Part shown: positions 7,571 through 16,255 of the stretch, piece after piece
Layout of the letters: every line of letters begins with the position of its first letter
Position numbering within the stretch: position 1 is the stretch's first letter
Source: Bacteroidales bacterium
GTDB lineage: Bacteria; Bacteroidota; Bacteroidia; Bacteroidales; GCA-2748055
Length of the DNA stretch: 64,000 bases
Assembly (NCBI GenBank): GCA_020636775.1
Contig: JACJXF010000013.1
Location: forward strand, 3,466 to 67,465
Direction: 5' to 3'
Position numbers and translations under genes: made by a program
The notes under the pieces: model-generated
What the model was told of the DNA's origin: nothing
What the model saw: the letters and a program-made list of their open reading frames with translations, nothing else
Databases searched by the model: none

Positions 7571-10147
7571 TTACTTTAAATATGTGTCATATACTGACAT
7601 GTAGCTAATTTCACTCTCAGGATTATCGGTATTCCCGCAAAAAATAATCTTATAAATCTTTCCCGGAATCATATCAAAGTAATTATCCGAAAAGCTTCCG
7701 TCAACAGATTTTGTTTCCAGAGCAAGGTTTTTAACCAGGTAGGATGAGACCAGCCGAATCTCAAAGGTCGATTTGTCTATTTGTGAAATGGTTTTTTTGA
7801 TGCCTGTTTTCTGAAGATTTAAATCCTTTACATCTTTAAAATAAAACAACCTGCCTGCTATCTCTTTTTCACCTTCTGAAAGACTGACGGAAAAAACACA
7901 GTTAGCAGGATTACCCCTTATAAGAAGTTCATTTTCAGGTATATTGAAATAGAGCATGTTTGAATTGGCTTCGGATTTTATGTCAAGTTGTTTTTCCCAC
8001 AATAGTTTCCCTGTAAAATCGTACAAGTCTGCATGCAAGCTGAGATTTTTCGACTGAAGAAGGTCATTAACTATGGAAACATTTATTTTACCATTACTTC
8101 TGTAAATTAAAGGACTGACTGGTTCAAAAGCTTTTTTAACCATATAATGCAGGGCCTTCCACCGACCGAAATAATCTACGCTGCTCCACGACATGGTTGG
8201 CCAGCAATCATTGATCTGCCAGTAAAGCGATCCCATGCACCAGGGTTTATTTCTTCTGTGACTTTCAATAGCATAGCGAATTCCTTCGGCCTGTACAAGC
8301 TGGCTCAGGTAAACAAAAGATTCAAAATTCTCAGGAAGCTTATAGTAACGGCCAATATATTCCTTAATCATTTCATTACCGTTGAAACCCGGAGATATCC
8401 AGGGCATGTTGCTTCTCTGGCGATGCTCCATTACCGGAGACCTGTAATACAGGTCACTATCGTCTGCAAAAGCCTTTATGGTCTTCATATCAGGGAAGGA
8501 CTGCAGTCCATATTCACTCACAAACCTGGGTACTTTTTCAGAATAACTGGAAAAGGGTTTTTGGGCAAACCATACAAGCCAGTCGTGTTCATCACCAGAG
8601 AGTCTGTCGGCGATCTTATTCCCTGCCGACTGGGGAGAGGAGGGCCAGTAGGATATCCCGGGATGATATTTTTTAACAGCATCCGGAAGTATCTGATAAA
8701 AAATCTTTTCATATACCTTCCAGAGTTTATCGGAAATCTCAGGGCTGTACTTATCCTTCCATCCCCAGGTGTACCATGCTGTGAGGTTTTCATTGTTACC
8801 GCACCAGAGAGCTATTGAAGGGTGGTTTCTCAATCGCTTAACATTGTATTCAGCCTCCTTTTTAATATTTTCAAGATGCAGGGAGTCATCCGGCTGAAGG
8901 TTACAGGCAAACATAAAGTCGTTCCACGCCAGGATTCCATTTTCATCCAGAAGATCATAAAATTCATCGCTTTCGTAGATTCCCCCTCCCCAAACCCTTA
9001 GCATATTCATATTGGCATCAACTGCATCTTTTATAACTCTCTTATAATTAGCAGAACTGTTTCGTGTCAGGAAAATATCGGAGGGAATGTAATTTGCACC
9101 TTTCATGAAAACAGGCACTCCATTAAGTTTGAACATAAAGCCTGAGCCAAGCGAATCTTTTTCCTGCACCAGCTCAAGAGTCCTTACTCCAAGTCGGGTT
9201 TGCATCGTCTCAGTTATTCTTGATCCCTCTTTCATATGGATTTCAATCCTGTATAATTTATGTCCTCCAAGTCCATTTGTCCACCAGTATTCCGGCTTAG
9301 AAATGGAAAAACTGACAGGAATATCTGTAATACCCGGGTTAACAGTGACCTCGGAAAGGCTTGAAATGATTTCTCCGTCCAGCAGTAAATCAAAATTGAT
9401 TTTGCCTGAAACAGATGCATTCACTTCTACCACGGCATCATAAGTGGCCAGTTCCTTTGCAATGGAGACAGGCTTAATATAAATTGAGTTTATTTTAAAA
9501 TTATCCCAGGCTTCAATTTTAACCGGCTTCCAGATGCCGCAGGTAACAAGTCTTGGGCCCCAGTCCCAGCCATAATGAAAAGGCGCTTTCCTGGTGAAAA
9601 CATTGGATCTTTCATTCTCGGGTGCAATTTCATTGGTGGCCATAAGGGTATATGGAACCTTTCTTAATTTCTCCATCCCTGTATTCACAGCCGAATGAAA
9701 ATATACCCGTAATTTATTTTCGCCTTTATGAAGGAAGTTTTTAGCCGGGATATTCCAGTCAATAAACATATTATCAGCTTTCAGCACCAGACTGTCATTC
9801 AGATATACATCTGCATAGGTATCAAGTCCGGAAAAATGCAGGTTTATATGAGTAAAGGACACTATGTCACTAGCTAAGTGGAATTTGGTTTCATATTCCC
9901 AGTCTTTTTCTTCCACCCATTTTACCTCAAGCTCATTCTTCCGATAAAAAGGGTCCGGAATCAGCTTGTTTTCCAGTAAGTCGGTATGGACGCAGCCGGG
10001 AACACTGGCCTTATGCCATACTGAATCACCAGCCTGACGGAATCTCCAGTTTGATGTAAGTTCGATTTCTTTCAATTCTTTATCAGTATTGCATGCCTGG
10101 CATGCGAAAATTGCTATTATGCTAAGAAAATATATGAGCTTCAACAT
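7571..10147 (-). CDS. GH2 beta-mannosidase, lipoprotein
   Basis: 858 residues. The N-terminus is a lipoprotein signal (hydrophobic stretch, then FACQACNTD), so the enzyme is probably anchored in the periplasm or outer membrane. Domain order is GH2 sugar-binding (about 30-200), Ig-like (200-310), TIM barrel (310-690) and C-terminal Ig-like domains. WCGNNEN (about 450) holds the acid/base Glu and FVSEYGLQSFP (about 541) the nucleophile; SVPGCVHTDL is typical of beta-mannosidases. It removes terminal beta-mannose from manno-oligosaccharides or glycans. No SusC/SusD pair or other mannan genes are beside it. It converges with the oxidoreductase operon. Confidence 0.93.
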   Translation of the reverse strand: MLKLIYFLSIIAIFACQACNTDKELKEIELTSNWRFRQAGDSVWHKASVPGCVHTDLLENKLIPDPFYRKNELEVKWVEEKDWEYETKFHLASDIVSFTHINLHFSGLDTYADVYLNDSLVLKADNMFIDWNIPAKNFLHKGENKLRVYFHSAVNTGMEKLRKVPYTLMATNEIAPENERSNVFTRKAPFHYGWDWGPRLVTCGIWKPVKIEAWDNFKINSIYIKPVSIAKELATYDAVVEVNASVSGKINFDLLLDGEIISSLSEVTVNPGITDIPVSFSISKPEYWWTNGLGGHKLYRIEIHMKEGSRITETMQTRLGVRTLELVQEKDSLGSGFMFKLNGVPVFMKGANYIPSDIFLTRNSSANYKRVIKDAVDANMNMLRVWGGGIYESDEFYDLLDENGILAWNDFMFACNLQPDDSLHLENIKKEAEYNVKRLRNHPSIALWCGNNENLTAWYTWGWKDKYSPEISDKLWKVYEKIFYQILPDAVKKYHPGISYWPSSPQSAGNKIADRLSGDEHDWLVWFAQKPFSSYSEKVPRFVSEYGLQSFPDMKTIKAFADDSDLYYRSPVMEHRQRSNMPWISPGFNGNEMIKEYIGRYYKLPENFESFVYLSQLVQAEGIRYAIESHRRNKPWCMGSLYWQINDCWPTMSWSSVDYFGRWKALHYMVKKAFEPVSPLIYRSNGKINVSIVNDLLQSKNLSLHADLYDFTGKLLWEKQLDIKSEANSNMLYFNIPENELLIRGNPANCVFSVSLSEGEKEIAGRLFYFKDVKDLNLQKTGIKKTISQIDKSTFEIRLVSSYLVKNLALETKSVDGSFSDNYFDMIPGKIYKIIFCGNTDNPESEISYMSVYDTYLK

Positions 10148-10257
10148 TACAAAAAAGGTGAAATATGACGTAGGTATACCTGTTTAATTTACAAGTTATT
10201 TTTTTCGGACTTCATTTACAAGTTCAGTTATTAACAGTTTGGAGCAAGAACAGCTGG

Positions 10258-10293
10258 GAGAGTGAGAGTGAGTATGAGAGTGAGAGTGAGAGG
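10258..10293. repeat. Hexanucleotide purine repeat (GAGAGT)
   Basis: Six tandem 6-bp units: GAGAGT, GAGAGT, GAGTAT, GAGAGT, GAGAGT and GAGAGG, continuing into a degenerate purine-rich tract to about 10340. The array lies between the start of the beta-mannosidase gene and the end of the downstream ABC transporter gene, so it is non-coding. A short frame across it on the minus strand would encode Ser-His repeats but has no other gene-like property. It is a slippage-prone microsatellite; no regulatory role is visible. Confidence 0.75.
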
Positions 10294-10349
10294 GAAGGTT
10301 GGAGAGGGAGTTGAGGCGGAAAAAAAAGAGAAAAGATTGAAAAGGCTTT

Positions 10350-12113
10350 TCAGCTGTTGTTTTTCTCACCCAGCAGTAAATCCATAGCATCCTTAAGTGA
10401 TCCGGCGCGTTGAACCTTACCTGTATTCACAAAGTATATTTCATCGGCATTTTCAATGGTATTTAGCCTGTGAGCTATTATTACAAGTGTGGTTGAGGAA
10501 GGAAGTTTTTTAAGAATATGATCCAGTTGCTTTTCTGTTACTGTATCGATGTTAGCTGTTGCTTCATCAAGTATCAGAATATCAGGGTTGCGGAGAACGG
10601 CACGCATGAACGCCAGTAACTGTTTTTGACCCAGGCTGATTCCATCTCCGTTTAGCTGAACCGGAGTTTCCAATCCCTTATCAAAGCGCTTAATCAGGGA
10701 ATTTAATCCTGATTTATTTAATACCTTTTCGAGCTCCTCATTGCTGATATCTTTATATTCCTCATTCCCATACAGGATATTCTCCTTTACGCTTCCGGTA
10801 AAGAGAAACGGATCCTGTAAAATGAATCCAATGCCTTTGGTTCTTACTCTGTCGTCAAAGCTTCTAATATCGAATCCTTTATATAATACTGTCCCTTTTG
10901 TCGGATCATAAAGCCGGGCAATGAGGTTTGCAGTAGTGGTTTTCCCGCCTCCGGTGGGACCGACGAATGCATAAGTTTTTCCGGCTTCCAGCCTGAAACT
11001 TATATTATGCAGGACCTCTTTTCCATTTGGATAGGAGAAAGATACTTTTTTAAATTCGAGCAGGGCATCACCTTCAGCAGGCGTCTTTTCAACGGCAATC
11101 TTCATATTATTTTCCATATTCAGAATAACCAATATTCTGTCCCAGGCAGCAAGTGCCGTCTGGAAACTTGACCAGAGCGAGGCCAGTTGTCGCAAAGGAT
11201 TGTAAAAACTGCTGATATAAGCGAGAAAACTTATTAACAGTCCGATGCTGAATTGTCCTTTTGAAATCAGGTAGATACCGAAAAACAGCACAATCATCTG
11301 ACCAATATTGGACAGAAATGTATAAACCGGCATAAAAACGTTATTGGCTACCCCGGCCAGGATTGAGGTTCTGTAATTTTCCTGGTTTACCGTTTCGAAT
11401 CGTTTCCTGAAATAATCACGGCGGTTGAAGGCTACTATCACGTTAAAATTATTCAGGCTTTCCTGCACTTCTGAGCTCAGACTGCCTGTGCTTTTCATAT
11501 TGATGGAGTTCTTCGATTTTACCCAGGGTGATACGAAGCGGGTAAAAAGAAAAATAAAAATAGCGGGGGAGAGGGCAGCGAGTCCCAGCCAGAAATTTAT
11601 GGATAGCAGGAAAATTCCTGATCCGATCATAATAAGTATAAAGCGGATAAACTGCATCAGAGACTGTGAGAAGAACTGATTAATTTTTTCAGTATCGTTG
11701 TTAATGCGGGAAATCAAATCTCCTGCCTTGTTCTGATTAAAGAAATCAACCGGCAGCTCCTGGAGTTTATCAAAAACTGAATTCCTCAGGGTGAACAGCA
11801 TTCTCTGTCCAACGCTGCCCATCAGCTTGGTTTGAATATATCCGGCAAACATGGCAATAAGGTACATGGAAAAAAGGATCGCGGAATTTACAAGCAGTCC
11901 ATGATAATCCCCTTTCTGAACATCAATATCGACGGTACGGCCAATTATTATCGGACCCAGCAGGTTTAATACCGCCGTGATAATCATGGCAATAAACGCG
12001 ATGATAAGTATTCTTTTTTCTTCAACCATATTCCCGACGAGGGTTTTAACGGCTGACCAGCTGGATTTTTTCTCCTGCTTCTTTTCGGCGGGTATATTCA
12101 GGTTATAATTCAT
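10350..12113 (-). CDS. ABC exporter half-transporter (catalytically complete partner)
   Basis: 587 residues from the ATG at 12113, which overlaps the stop of the upstream partner by 11 bp; a longer frame to 12206 lies wholly in the partner gene and is unlikely. A six-helix exporter domain (about 40-320) is followed by a nucleotide-binding domain: Walker A GPTGGGKTT (about 384), a signature altered from LSGGQ to ISLGQ (about 488), Walker B ILILDEATANID with the catalytic Glu (about 511), and H-loop IIAHRLNT (about 541). With its neighbour it should form an MdlAB-like heterodimeric lipid/drug exporter in the inner membrane. The altered signature belongs to the degenerate ATP site of the dimer. 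Confidence 0.9.
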   Translation of the reverse strand: MNYNLNIPAEKKQEKKSSWSAVKTLVGNMVEEKRILIIAFIAMIITAVLNLLGPIIIGRTVDIDVQKGDYHGLLVNSAILFSMYLIAMFAGYIQTKLMGSVGQRMLFTLRNSVFDKLQELPVDFFNQNKAGDLISRINNDTEKINQFFSQSLMQFIRFILIMIGSGIFLLSINFWLGLAALSPAIFIFLFTRFVSPWVKSKNSINMKSTGSLSSEVQESLNNFNVIVAFNRRDYFRKRFETVNQENYRTSILAGVANNVFMPVYTFLSNIGQMIVLFFGIYLISKGQFSIGLLISFLAYISSFYNPLRQLASLWSSFQTALAAWDRILVILNMENNMKIAVEKTPAEGDALLEFKKVSFSYPNGKEVLHNISFRLEAGKTYAFVGPTGGGKTTTANLIARLYDPTKGTVLYKGFDIRSFDDRVRTKGIGFILQDPFLFTGSVKENILYGNEEYKDISNEELEKVLNKSGLNSLIKRFDKGLETPVQLNGDGISLGQKQLLAFMRAVLRNPDILILDEATANIDTVTEKQLDHILKKLPSSTTLVIIAHRLNTIENADEIYFVNTGKVQRAGSLKDAMDLLLGEKNNS

Positions 12114-13842
12114 AATGGCTGGTGCTTTTTTGTGAATTATAAATCTGTATATATTCCGGGGAGCTTTCGAGAAGATCTTTGTGTTTTCCCCGGGCAACCA
12201 GCTCACCTTCCATAAGAAGGATTATCTGGTCATAGTTTTTAACAGGGGCAATTTTTTGGGTTACGGAAATCAGGGTGAGATCCGGATAATTGTTCATCAG
12301 GTTACAGACAATTTTCTTTTCCGTTTTCCTGTCGACCCGTGCCGTGAAATCGTCAAGCAGCAATATCCTGGGGTCCAGCGCCAGTGCCCGTGCAAGCATA
12401 ATTCTTTGTTTCTGGCCTCCCGAAAGACTGGTTCCTCTTTCCGATACAATGGTGTCAAGTTTATCCGGTAAGGTATCGATGAAATCTGCCAGCTCTGCCG
12501 TCTCAATAGCTTTTTCAAGGGCTTCCTTACTTACATTTTCACTGAAATTAATATTCTCTCTAAGACTCATGTTAAACATGATACTATCCTGAAAGACAAA
12601 TCCTATTCGTGAATGAAAGTAACTTTTATCAAACTGCGAAATATCCTGTCCGTCGAATTCAATACTTCCTGAGGTTGGTTTTATTAATCCCGTTAAAAGA
12701 TAGAGTAATTGTGTTTTGCCGGCGGCGGTGGGACCAATAATGGCTACCTGGCTACCCGCCTTAATGGATAATGTGACATTCTTAAGCGCGGGTTTGTCAT
12801 TATAAATTACAGAAACTCCTTTAACATCAACATTTCCGGAAATTTCATTTGTGACCTTTCCTTTATCAGATGTATCCTCAGCCGTCAGAACATTATTTAC
12901 CCTTTCGTAGGACGCGGTAGCCTGAGCGATCAGGTTGCTCATAAAACCAATCATCAGAATTGGAAATATAAGCATAGTAATATAGGAGTTGAATGCGGCA
13001 AAATCTCCCAACGACATATTTCCTTGTATTACGAAATGCCCGCCCATTGCAAGAACCGCAAGGGTTGCCATATTGGATACAAAAGTGATGAGAGGGATCA
13101 GGGTTGCGAATAGTGTGAGTATGCTGATTCCAAGATCCTTTGCCTGGGTGCTCGCCTGAATGAATTTCTGATATTCCTGCTGCTGTGAGTTGATAACCCT
13201 GATAATGGCAGAACCTAGTATACTTTCATTAATAACCTTATTCAGCCAGTCGATTACCTCCCGTGACATTTTGAATAGGGTTCTGACTTTCCTGAGAATT
13301 ATGAAAAAAGTAAATCCAATAATTGGAATGATGGATACCACCCAGATTGCCAGTTTCCAGTTTATGGAGAAAAGAAAAACACTTACCCCTACAATTATGA
13401 AAAGTGAGGATACAATGGTCGCAACCGCCTGTGAAACAAACTGCTTGACAGAGTCCATATCAGAAGTAAGGTTGGTAAGCAAAACCGACGGACCTGCCTT
13501 TTGGATAAATGCATAAGACTGCCTGGATATTTTATCGGATAATTTTGAACGCAGGTCTCTGGCAACTTTTTCTGATGTATATACCTGCAGAACGCTTTGC
13601 AGAAATGAAAACAGAAAGATAAGCAAAGCAGCTCCTGCAAATTGAAACAGGGCTGTTTTCAATACATAATTACCAGAAGTAAAGGAATCGATACCATGAC
13701 CAATAATCCTTGGAATAAACAGGTTTGCAGCATTACCGATGATGGTAAATATGATCAGTATTGTTACAAATAAGCTATAAGGCTTAAGAAGGCTGAAAAT
13801 ATTTGGCTTCGATGAATCTTTGTTTGCAGGTCTTCCCGGCAT
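12103..13842 (-). CDS. ABC exporter half-transporter (degenerate ATP-site partner)
   Basis: 579 residues: an exporter transmembrane domain (about 20-320) and a nucleotide-binding domain. Walker A is GPTAAGKTQ (about 367) and the signature is canonical (SLSGGQKQR, about 471). Walker B reads ILLLDDFTARVD with Asp where the catalytic Glu normally is (about 491), and the H-loop His is replaced in ISVTQKIAPV (about 524). The defects complement those of the downstream partner, as in TM287/288-type asymmetric exporters. Translational overlap (11 bp) indicates coupled synthesis. The 250 bp upstream (13843-14092) is AT-rich and shows no clear promoter. Confidence 0.9.
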   Translation of the reverse strand: MPGRPANKDSSKPNIFSLLKPYSLFVTILIIFTIIGNAANLFIPRIIGHGIDSFTSGNYVLKTALFQFAGAALLIFLFSFLQSVLQVYTSEKVARDLRSKLSDKISRQSYAFIQKAGPSVLLTNLTSDMDSVKQFVSQAVATIVSSLFIIVGVSVFLFSINWKLAIWVVSIIPIIGFTFFIILRKVRTLFKMSREVIDWLNKVINESILGSAIIRVINSQQQEYQKFIQASTQAKDLGISILTLFATLIPLITFVSNMATLAVLAMGGHFVIQGNMSLGDFAAFNSYITMLIFPILMIGFMSNLIAQATASYERVNNVLTAEDTSDKGKVTNEISGNVDVKGVSVIYNDKPALKNVTLSIKAGSQVAIIGPTAAGKTQLLYLLTGLIKPTSGSIEFDGQDISQFDKSYFHSRIGFVFQDSIMFNMSLRENINFSENVSKEALEKAIETAELADFIDTLPDKLDTIVSERGTSLSGGQKQRIMLARALALDPRILLLDDFTARVDRKTEKKIVCNLMNNYPDLTLISVTQKIAPVKNYDQIILLMEGELVARGKHKDLLESSPEYIQIYNSQKSTSHYEL

Positions 13843-14092
13843 TTTAATTATTATTTTTACAATAAAGCATAAACATTTTAAATGGCATTTTGATCACCGG
13901 TATTCGTGAAAATTTTACATTATCCGGAAATATCCTGATTTTTTTTAGCTCTATACTAAACCAGACCTGAAAATCAGATATACCGTAAATTTTTATAAAT
14001 CAATATTTTGTGATTGTATTCGAATAACTGAAGACCTTTAATTTCCTGATAAAATTGTAGTATTACAGGAATAGGGCATTTGCGGCAACAGC

Positions 14093-14668
14093 TTACTTTT
14101 TATAAAAATTCATTTCATCCACATACTTGAATACTTTTTCAGGCAGAAAATACCGAATGCTTTTTCCCTCCTTAATTGCCTGCCTGATAAAACTTGAAGA
14201 AATTTCAATTCTGGGTGCATTTACAAGACTCAGGTTTTCGGTCAGTGATGGGATCTCATCCGATTCTGAATGACGAGGGTAAACAAAACGATGATATTTC
14301 TCAATAATTTTACTTGCGTTTTTCCATTTGTGGAATGTTTCCAGATTATCGGAACCGATAATAAGTGAAAATTTCCTGTCAGGATATTTCTCTTCAAGAT
14401 AAGTTAAGGTGTCGATAGTATAACTGGGCTGAGGCATACGAAACTCAATATCCGAAACGCGGAAGCGTGGGTCATGATCCACGGCCAGGTGAACCATTTC
14501 CAGCCTGTGGTGATCGGCCAGAAGGCTTTCTTTTTTCTTGAGGGGATTATGAGGACTCACAACAAACCAAATCTGTTCAATTGGAGTAAACCCCAGCATG
14601 TATTCTGCAAGGGCCATGTGGCCTATGTGAATCGGGTTAAAGGATCCAAAAAACAAACCTGTTAGCAT
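14093..14668 (-). CDS. nadD: Nicotinate-nucleotide adenylyltransferase
   Basis: 191 residues, typical for NadD. The nucleotidyltransferase motif is GSFNPIHIGHM at residues 8-18, and the C-terminal signature is ISSSFIRQAIKEGKSIRYFLP. It transfers AMP to nicotinate mononucleotide in NAD synthesis. The gene starts 4 bp after the gmk stop on the same strand, giving the yicC-gmk-nadD order common in Bacteroidota. Confidence 0.95.
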   Translation of the reverse strand: MLTGLFFGSFNPIHIGHMALAEYMLGFTPIEQIWFVVSPHNPLKKKESLLADHHRLEMVHLAVDHDPRFRVSDIEFRMPQPSYTIDTLTYLEEKYPDRKFSLIIGSDNLETFHKWKNASKIIEKYHRFVYPRHSESDEIPSLTENLSLVNAPRIEISSSFIRQAIKEGKSIRYFLPEKVFKYVDEMNFYKK

Positions 14669-14672
14669 ACCC

Positions 14673-15236
14673 TTAAGAAATAAATTTTATAACTATTTTT
14701 TCAGCTTCCATGAGAGCTACTTCAAGTTTATCATTTACTAAAACAGTGTCGAATTGGGTAGCATAGCTTAGCTCCTGTCTTACTTTTTCCAGACGCTTTT
14801 TCAGAGATGCTTCATCTTCAGTGGATCTGCCCCTCAGCCTTTTCTCCAGTTCTTCCATCGAAGGGGTATGAATAAATACCGAAAGGGCATCGCTCCCAAA
14901 CTGTTTTTTTATATTGAGTCCTCCGATCACATCAACATCAAAAACAACATGGTGGTTCAGATTGCGAATTCTGTCGACCTCCTTTTTAAGTGTTCCATAA
15001 AACTGATCAGGGTATACCTCTTCCCATTCAATAAATTCTTTATTTTCAATCTTTTTGCGAAATTCCTCAGGACTCAGAAAATAATAATCTTTGCCATCTG
15101 CCTCATTAGCTCTCATTTTTCTGCTTGTTGCGGAAATTGAAAATTCCAGGCCGGGGATAGTTTTCAGCAGGTGCCTGACTATCGTTGTTTTACCCGATCC
15201 TGACGGGGCTGAGAATATGAGCAGTTTACCTTTCAT
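14673..15236 (-). CDS. gmk: Guanylate kinase
   Basis: 187 residues. The P-loop GPSGSGKTTIV appears here as APSGSGKTTIV (9-19), followed by FSISATSRKMRANEADGKDYYFLS, the GMP-binding region, and the lid RGRSTEDEASLKKRL. It phosphorylates GMP to GDP. It begins 2 bp after the stop of the YicC-family gene and is translated with nadD downstream. Confidence 0.96.
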   Translation of the reverse strand: MKGKLLIFSAPSGSGKTTIVRHLLKTIPGLEFSISATSRKMRANEADGKDYYFLSPEEFRKKIENKEFIEWEEVYPDQFYGTLKKEVDRIRNLNHHVVFDVDVIGGLNIKKQFGSDALSVFIHTPSMEELEKRLRGRSTEDEASLKKRLEKVRQELSYATQFDTVLVNDKLEVALMEAEKIVIKFIS

Positions 15237-15238
15237 TC

Positions 15239-16114
15239 TTATAGGATATTCAAAATCTGTTCTTTTATGCGTTCCAGATCATCCTTCATATTAACAACAA
15301 TTTTTTGCATTTCTGAGTCGGATGCTTTGGAGCCCAGGGTATTGATCTCCCTTCCCATTTCCTGCACTATGAACCCCAGCTTTTTACCTGCATTATCCTC
15401 ATTATTTATTGTATCCCTGAAGTATTTGCAGTGATTTGCAAGCCTTACCTTTTCTTCCGATACATCCAGCCTTTCGAGATAGTATATGAGTTCCTGCTCA
15501 AAACGATTCTTGTCGAGATCTTCCTTGATTTTTAATTCCTCAAGCTGTGAATATATTTTTTCACGGATTTTTTGAATTCGTGCATTTTCAAATGGGCCAA
15601 TTTTTTCCAGTCCCCTTAGGATGCTGTCGAGGTTCGAAAATAAATCTTTTTCAAGAGCCTTTCCTTCCTGAACCCTGAAGATATCGACCTGTTCGAGTGC
15701 AATCAGGATAAGTTTTCTGATTTCAGTCCATTCCGATTCCTCAAATTCATTTTTATCCTGTTTTATGGTATCGGGAAGACGCATAACCAAAGAAAGAAAA
15801 TCCGTTTCTGTGGAAATACCCAGCTCTGTAGCAAGTTCCCTAAACTGCTTATGATACGAGAGTATAACATCTTTATTTAAGGTGGATGGAGTAACACCCG
15901 ATTTCAGTTCATATGAAAGGCTGAGATCAATTTTTCCCCGCTGAAGCTTTTCTGTGACCAGTTGCCGGACTTCCAGTTCCTTTGAACGATAAGCATAGGG
16001 GGTTTTAAGATTAATATCGCAGTTTTTTGAATTCAGACTTTTTATTTCAACCTGAATTGTTTTGTCTGAAAGCGTTAGTTCTGCCTTGCCATAACCAGTC
16101 ATGGATCTGATCAT
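15239..16114 (-). CDS. yicC: YicC/YloC-family endoribonuclease
   Basis: 291 residues from the ATG at 16114, chosen because the family almost always begins MIRSMTGYG; eight extra upstream codons are not conserved. The C-terminal half has the DUF1732 signature GKKLGFIVQEMGREINTLGSKA. Members are stress-linked endoribonucleases acting on structured RNAs. It is the first gene of the operon with gmk and nadD. A perfect -7-like box is found 27 bp upstream. Confidence 0.92.
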   Translation of the reverse strand: MIRSMTGYGKAELTLSDKTIQVEIKSLNSKNCDINLKTPYAYRSKELEVRQLVTEKLQRGKIDLSLSYELKSGVTPSTLNKDVILSYHKQFRELATELGISTETDFLSLVMRLPDTIKQDKNEFEESEWTEIRKLILIALEQVDIFRVQEGKALEKDLFSNLDSILRGLEKIGPFENARIQKIREKIYSQLEELKIKEDLDKNRFEQELIYYLERLDVSEEKVRLANHCKYFRDTINNEDNAGKKLGFIVQEMGREINTLGSKASDSEMQKIVVNMKDDLERIKEQILNIL

Positions 16115-16140
16115 AATATTTTTTTGAGATTGATGCATAA

Positions 16141-16148
16141 CAAAGGTA
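16141..16148 (-). promoter_or_regulatory. Candidate -7 element of the yicC-gmk-nadD operon
   Basis: On the minus strand the sequence reads TACCTTTG, an exact match to the Bacteroidota TAnnTTTG box, 27 bp before the yicC start. No TTTG or TTG at 19-21 bp spacing was found, so only the downstream half is supported. Confidence 0.45.
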
Positions 16149-16255
16149 ATATTTCCGTGGAATTTTAATGGTATGTGTTTCCAAAGTACGGGAAAGAGAG
16201 GTATTGTTTTGACTGTAAATCACCTTTGGAAATAAGAAGCAGTCTCTTTAAAAGC

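Noticed and set aside
8147..8818. 223-codon open frame opposite the beta-mannosidase gene
   Set aside because: It lies wholly inside the well-supported GH2 gene on the other strand and shows no domain or signal.
10196..10390. Minus-strand frame with Ser-His repeats
   Set aside because: The repeats are a translation of the GAGAGT microsatellite and the frame overlaps the end of the ABC exporter gene; no homology-like features.
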